Below, piece after piece: positions 7,042-10,332 of a stretch of 10,332 bases of DNA; positions within the stretch are counted from its first letter, which is position 1; each line of letters starts with the position of its first letter. The notes beneath the pieces are model-generated. The model saw only the letters and a list, made by a program, of their open reading frames with translations, was not told where the DNA came from and did not search any database. The translations under genes and the position numbers were made by a program. The stretch lies in assembly GCA_013153295.1 (NCBI GenBank), contig JAADEV010000061.1, positions 1 to 10,332 on the forward strand, in the 5' to 3' direction. The DNA is from Aquificota bacterium. Lineage in GTDB: Bacteria; Aquificota; Aquificia; Aquificales; Hydrogenothermaceae.

Positions 7042-9344
7042 TACAGGAAAAACAGCTTTTAGAGTATGACAAATTTTTACAGCTACTTACAGAATACACA
7101 CCTAACCCCCAGACAAAACAGCTGATAAACTCCCTTAACTATCAAACAGACAGGAAGAAGGTAAAAAAAAGCATAAAAAGAACCTCCCAGTTTTTGTCAG
7201 TCCTTGAAAAGGAAGGGTATATACCCCTTTCCACAATACCTGATATATCCCAGAGCTTAGAGCTTCTATCAATACAGGACAGTATACTATCACCACAGGA
7301 TTTACTTGATATAGGAGCTGTTTTAAAAATCTCACGGGAGCTGAAAAGGTTCCTATCTGAGGGAATACAACAGCTTGATGAGGTGCAACAGCTTTACAGG
7401 GAACTGTTTTCATCAAGGGAGACAGAGAGGATTATAGAGGACAGTATAGACAGAAGTGGAATGGTAAAAGACACAGCAAGTAGAGATTTAGCAAAGATAA
7501 GAAGAAGTATAAAAGAGGTTGAAAAACAGATAGTAAACCACCTTGAGGGGATTATACACAGCCAAAAGTATGCAGATATTATTCAAGAAAAGATAATAAC
7601 AGTTAGAAGGGACAGATATGTAATCCCTGTAAAACAAACCTTCTCCTCAAAGATACAGGGTATTATACAGGACAGGTCTGCATCAGGACAGACAGTATAC
7701 CTTGAGCCTACATCTGTAGTTTACCTAAACAACAGACTGTCAGAGCTGAAACTGTCCGAGCAGATAGAGATTAGGAAAATCCTAAAATTTTTAACAGATA
7801 TAGTTAGAACAAAATACCATCAGATAAAAAAGAGCTACCATACACTTATCCAGTTTGACTACCTTTACACAGTAGGTAAATACGCAAGGGAGTTTAAAGC
7901 CACATTCCCAGAAATATCACAGGAGGTAAACCTAAAAAAGGCAAAACACCCTATCTTCCTAATACTGGGAAAGGAGTTTAAGCCTATAGACCTTATACTT
8001 AACAGTGAAAAAAGGGGGCTTATAATAACCGGACCTAACACAGGGGGTAAAACAGTAGCCCTGAAAACAATGGGATTACTATCTATGCTTGTCCAAACAG
8101 GTATACCAATCCCTGTGGAAGAGGGCAGTAGTATACCGATTTTTAGTGGGATTTTCGCAGATATTGGTGATATGCAGTCAATAGAAAACGACCTTTCAAC
8201 ATTTTCCGCCCATATAACAAACATAAAAAGTATACTTTCCAAAGTTTCAGACACCAGCCTTGTTCTACTTGACGAGCTTGTAGCAGGAACAGACCCAGAC
8301 GAAGGGTCAGCGTTGGGAATAGGCATACTTGAGTATCTAAAGGAGAAAAACAGCTACCTTATAGCCACAACCCATTTTAAACAGATAAAGGTATACGCCC
8401 TATCCCAGTCTTACTTCAGTGTAGCCTCAGTTGGATTTGATAAGGAAAAACTTACCCCAACATACACCCTACATTACAACTCTGTAGGGCAAAGTATGGC
8501 GTTTTACATAGCAGAAAGGTTAGGATTAGATAAGAAAATCCTACAAACAGCCAAACAATACCTTAACGAGGATTACCTTAAGCTACAGGAAGCTGTGGAA
8601 ACACTGGAAAAATACAAAACCGAGTATGAAAAGAAACTTTCCCAGATGGAAGAAACCCTACAAAAACTAAAACAGGAAAAGGAAAAGTATGAAAAACTTA
8701 ACAAACAGCTACAAAAGGAAAAGGAGAAACAGTGGCAGTCTGTAAAGGAAGAGGTAAACAGATACCTGAAGCAGGTTAGGGAAGAGGGATACTCCATACT
8801 ACAGCGTATAAAAGAGACCCCATCAGGTAAAGAGTTGGAAGATTTTATAAAAAGGGAGAAAACTAAAATACTCCAACCGAAAAAAGGGGAAGAAAAAAGT
8901 GGAGAAATACAAATAGGGGATTTTGTAAGGTTAAAAGGCAGTAATATGGAAGGTAAAGTCCTGTCCATAAGGGAAGGAAAAGCCCATATAGATTTTGGGA
9001 AGGTTAAGATATGGGCATACCTTAACAAACTGGAAAAGGTAAAACATAAAGAAGACAGGAAAAAGGTAAAATTCACCTTTAGCAAGCAGAGGGATACATC
9101 ATTTAAACCTGAGATAAACATAATAGGAAAAACGAGGGAAGAGGCTTTAAAAGAGTTAGAGCTGTTTTTAGACAGGGCAATAACAGAAGGCTTTTCAACG
9201 GTAAGGATAATCCACGGCTACGGTTCAGGGATACTTAGGAAGGCGGTAAGGGAGTATCTGGACAGCCTACCTTACAAACTGAGATACGAAGATGCCCCGT
9301 ATCAGGAAGGGGGTATGGCAATAACTGTAGTCCATTTCCTATAG
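7038..9344 (+). CDS. mutS2: MutS2 family ATPase with C-terminal Smr domain
   Basis: A 768-residue protein of normal MutS2 length, lacking the MutS mismatch-recognition N-terminus. Order: helical core and clamp (about 1-300), ABC-type ATPase with Walker A GPNTGGKT (332-339), signature-like LSTFSAHI, Walker B LVLLDE (408-413) followed by LVAGTDPDEG, and TTHF. A long Lys/Glu/Gln-rich coiled coil follows (about 508-620), then a KOW-like beta segment (about 627-667), then an Smr domain (about 690-768). The Smr HGYGSGILR motif is intact (H726-R734), but the usual LDLRG motif reads INIIG (693-697), so nuclease-type function may be altered. Family members have been linked to suppression of recombination and to splitting of collided ribosomes; which applies here is unknown. 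The ATG at 7038 overlaps the regulator stop, with AGGTGA just upstream. Confidence 0.95.
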   Translation: MIQEKQLLEYDKFLQLLTEYTPNPQTKQLINSLNYQTDRKKVKKSIKRTSQFLSVLEKEGYIPLSTIPDISQSLELLSIQDSILSPQDLLDIGAVLKISRELKRFLSEGIQQLDEVQQLYRELFSSRETERIIEDSIDRSGMVKDTASRDLAKIRRSIKEVEKQIVNHLEGIIHSQKYADIIQEKIITVRRDRYVIPVKQTFSSKIQGIIQDRSASGQTVYLEPTSVVYLNNRLSELKLSEQIEIRKILKFLTDIVRTKYHQIKKSYHTLIQFDYLYTVGKYAREFKATFPEISQEVNLKKAKHPIFLILGKEFKPIDLILNSEKRGLIITGPNTGGKTVALKTMGLLSMLVQTGIPIPVEEGSSIPIFSGIFADIGDMQSIENDLSTFSAHITNIKSILSKVSDTSLVLLDELVAGTDPDEGSALGIGILEYLKEKNSYLIATTHFKQIKVYALSQSYFSVASVGFDKEKLTPTYTLHYNSVGQSMAFYIAERLGLDKKILQTAKQYLNEDYLKLQEAVETLEKYKTEYEKKLSQMEETLQKLKQEKEKYEKLNKQLQKEKEKQWQSVKEEVNRYLKQVREEGYSILQRIKETPSGKELEDFIKREKTKILQPKKGEEKSGEIQIGDFVRLKGSNMEGKVLSIREGKAHIDFGKVKIWAYLNKLEKVKHKEDRKKVKFTFSKQRDTSFKPEINIIGKTREEALKELELFLDRAITEGFSTVRIIHGYGSGILRKAVREYLDSLPYKLRYEDAPYQEGGMAITVVHFL

Positions 9345-9354
9345 GGGGAAGGTT

Positions 9355-10197
9355 ATGGAGGTTGTAAAATCTGTAAAAGATATGGCAGAGTTGTCTAAAA
9401 AGCTGAAAAAAGAGGGTAAAACTGTAGGCTTTGTTCCCACTATGGGATACCTACATCAAGGACATTTATCACTGGTGGAATGTTCAAAGAAGGACAACGA
9501 TATTACTGTGTTAAGTATCTTTGTAAACCCAATACAGTTTGGGAAAAACGAGGATTTGGACAGATACCCAAGGGATATTGAAAGGGATATACAGATATGC
9601 CAGTCCCACGGTGTAGATTACCTTTTTGTCCCTTCTGTGGAAGATATGTATCCAGAGGGATACTCAACATATGTGGTTGTTGAAGGGATAACAGATGTGC
9701 TGTGTGGTGCTTACAGGGAAGGGCATTTTAAAGGTGTGGCAACAGTTGTAAACAAGCTGTTTAACATAGTTAAGCCAGACAGGGCTTACTTTGGGAAGAA
9801 AGATTACCAACAGTATCTCGTTATAAAAAAGATGGTGGAAGACCTAAATATGGATATACAGGTTGTAGGCTGTCCTATAGTAAGGGAAAAGGACGGGCTT
9901 GCAATGTCCTCCAGAAACAAATACCTCTCCCCAGAGGAAAGACAGTCAGCAGTATCCATAAGCCAAGCCCTTTTTAAAGCAAAGGAGCTGTTTGAAAAAG
10001 GTGAAACAAACCCCCAAACACTTACAGAGGTTATAAAAGAAACAATACAGTCCCAGCCCTATGTAAAGGAAATACAGTATATCCAGATAGTAGACCCTAA
10101 AACCTTAAAAACCAAAGAAAAAGCAGAAAAAGGGGACATTATAGCAGTAGCCGTCTTTGTCGGAAACACCCGCTTAATAGACAATATAGAGTTGTAG
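9355..10197 (+). CDS. panC: Pantothenate synthetase (pantoate-beta-alanine ligase)
   Basis: A full-length 280-residue enzyme that joins pantoate and beta-alanine through a pantoyl-adenylate, making pantothenate for coenzyme A; it is cytosolic. Family motifs are all present: FVPTMGYLHQGHLSL, with PTMG at 28-31 and HQGH (34-37) as the HIGH-like ATP-binding motif; FVNPIQF (56-62); REGHFKGVATVVNKLFN (119-135); YFGKKDYQQ ending at 153; and AMSSRNKYLS (183-192), the KMSKS-like loop. GGGGAAGG sits in the 10-nt gap after the mutS2 TAG, which suggests cotranscription with the regulator and mutS2. There is no obvious metabolic link to those genes, and no panB or panD is in view. It ends 7 nt from a convergent gene. 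Confidence 0.97.
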   Translation: MEVVKSVKDMAELSKKLKKEGKTVGFVPTMGYLHQGHLSLVECSKKDNDITVLSIFVNPIQFGKNEDLDRYPRDIERDIQICQSHGVDYLFVPSVEDMYPEGYSTYVVVEGITDVLCGAYREGHFKGVATVVNKLFNIVKPDRAYFGKKDYQQYLVIKKMVEDLNMDIQVVGCPIVREKDGLAMSSRNKYLSPEERQSAVSISQALFKAKELFEKGETNPQTLTEVIKETIQSQPYVKEIQYIQIVDPKTLKTKEKAEKGDIIAVAVFVGNTRLIDNIEL

Positions 10198-10204
10198 AGG
10201 TTTC

Positions 10205-10332
10205 CTAAACACCTGCCTGCATTTCTTCAAATAACTCTTGGGTTATTGGGCCCTCTGCCCTTCTGTTAATAAACTGCTGGACTACAGGGTCTTTGCTGTT
10301 TTTAATTTCCTCAGGTGTTCCTATTGCGTATA
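10205..10332 (-). CDS. C-terminal end of an ABC transporter ATPase, MlaF-like (partial)
   Basis: Only the last 41 residues before the TAG (10207-10205) are present; the gene enters from the right edge. It reads YAIGTPEEIKNSKDPVVQQF followed by INRRAEGPITQELFEEMQAGV. The combination of GTPEEI, a DPxVxQF segment and a final GPI resembles the C-termini of MlaF/Ttg2A-type ATPases, which power retrograde phospholipid transport between outer and inner membranes. The catalytic motifs are outside the window, so the subfamily is an inference. The gene converges on panC with a 7-nt gap and no visible hairpin between them. Confidence 0.65.
   Translation of the reverse strand, partial: YAIGTPEEIKNSKDPVVQQFINRRAEGPITQELFEEMQAGV

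Noticed and set aside
7865..8326. A 153-codon minus-strand open frame opposite the mutS2 ATPase
   Set aside because: It is antisense to the Walker A and Walker B region, which is strongly conserved on the plus strand.
8573..9121. A 182-codon open frame on the minus strand, antisense to mutS2
   Set aside because: It mirrors the Lys/Glu-rich coiled coil and gives an implausible Ser/Phe/Cys-rich protein; the plus-strand gene explains the sequence.

Overview
The window looks like chromosomal housekeeping DNA of a thermophilic bacterium of the phylum Aquificota, plausibly the Persephonella/Sulfurihydrogenibium group. This is inferred from three things: moderately AT-rich coding DNA that favours ATA for Ile and AGG/AGA for Arg, proteins resembling Aquifex-type MnmG, NtrC-family and MutS2 proteins, and use of TTG starts behind strong GGAGG ribosome sites. 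Nothing in it identifies a species. I see no mobile element, CRISPR array, tRNA or rRNA.

Layout. On the minus strand at the left edge is the very start of a gene whose first 13 residues resemble threonine synthase (38 down to 1). Upstream of it, also on the minus strand, is a small acidic protein without arginine that has a possible HEPN-like helical fold (488-120). A divergent promoter region containing a 9-bp inverted repeat separates that gene from mnmG (581-2446, plus), which encodes a tRNA U34 modification enzyme. mnmG converges on a minus-strand pair, ileS (5586-2743) and an HU/IHF-type DNA-binding protein gene (2746-2462), joined by a 4-bp ATGA overlap. A GC-rich hairpin whose loop holds the mnmG stop codon lies between the convergent genes.

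A short AT-rich divergent region (5587-5667) with two abutting -10-like hexamers separates ileS from a plus-strand cluster: an NtrC-family sigma-54 activator (5668-7041), mutS2 (7038-9344, again an ATGA overlap) and panC (9355-10197, 10-nt gap). The right edge holds the C-terminal end of a minus-strand ABC ATPase resembling MlaF (10205-10332), seven bases from the panC stop.

Functionally the window mixes translation (MnmG, IleRS), chromosome architecture and maintenance or ribosome rescue (HU/IHF-like, MutS2), pantothenate synthesis (PanC), and an orphan response regulator. I did not find a clearly new defence or mobile system. The points most worth a second look are the degenerate nuclease motif in the Smr domain of MutS2, translational coupling of a sigma-54 activator to mutS2, the symmetric divergent promoter regions, a 9-mer shared by the thrC and ileS leaders, and the acidic HEPN-like orphan.
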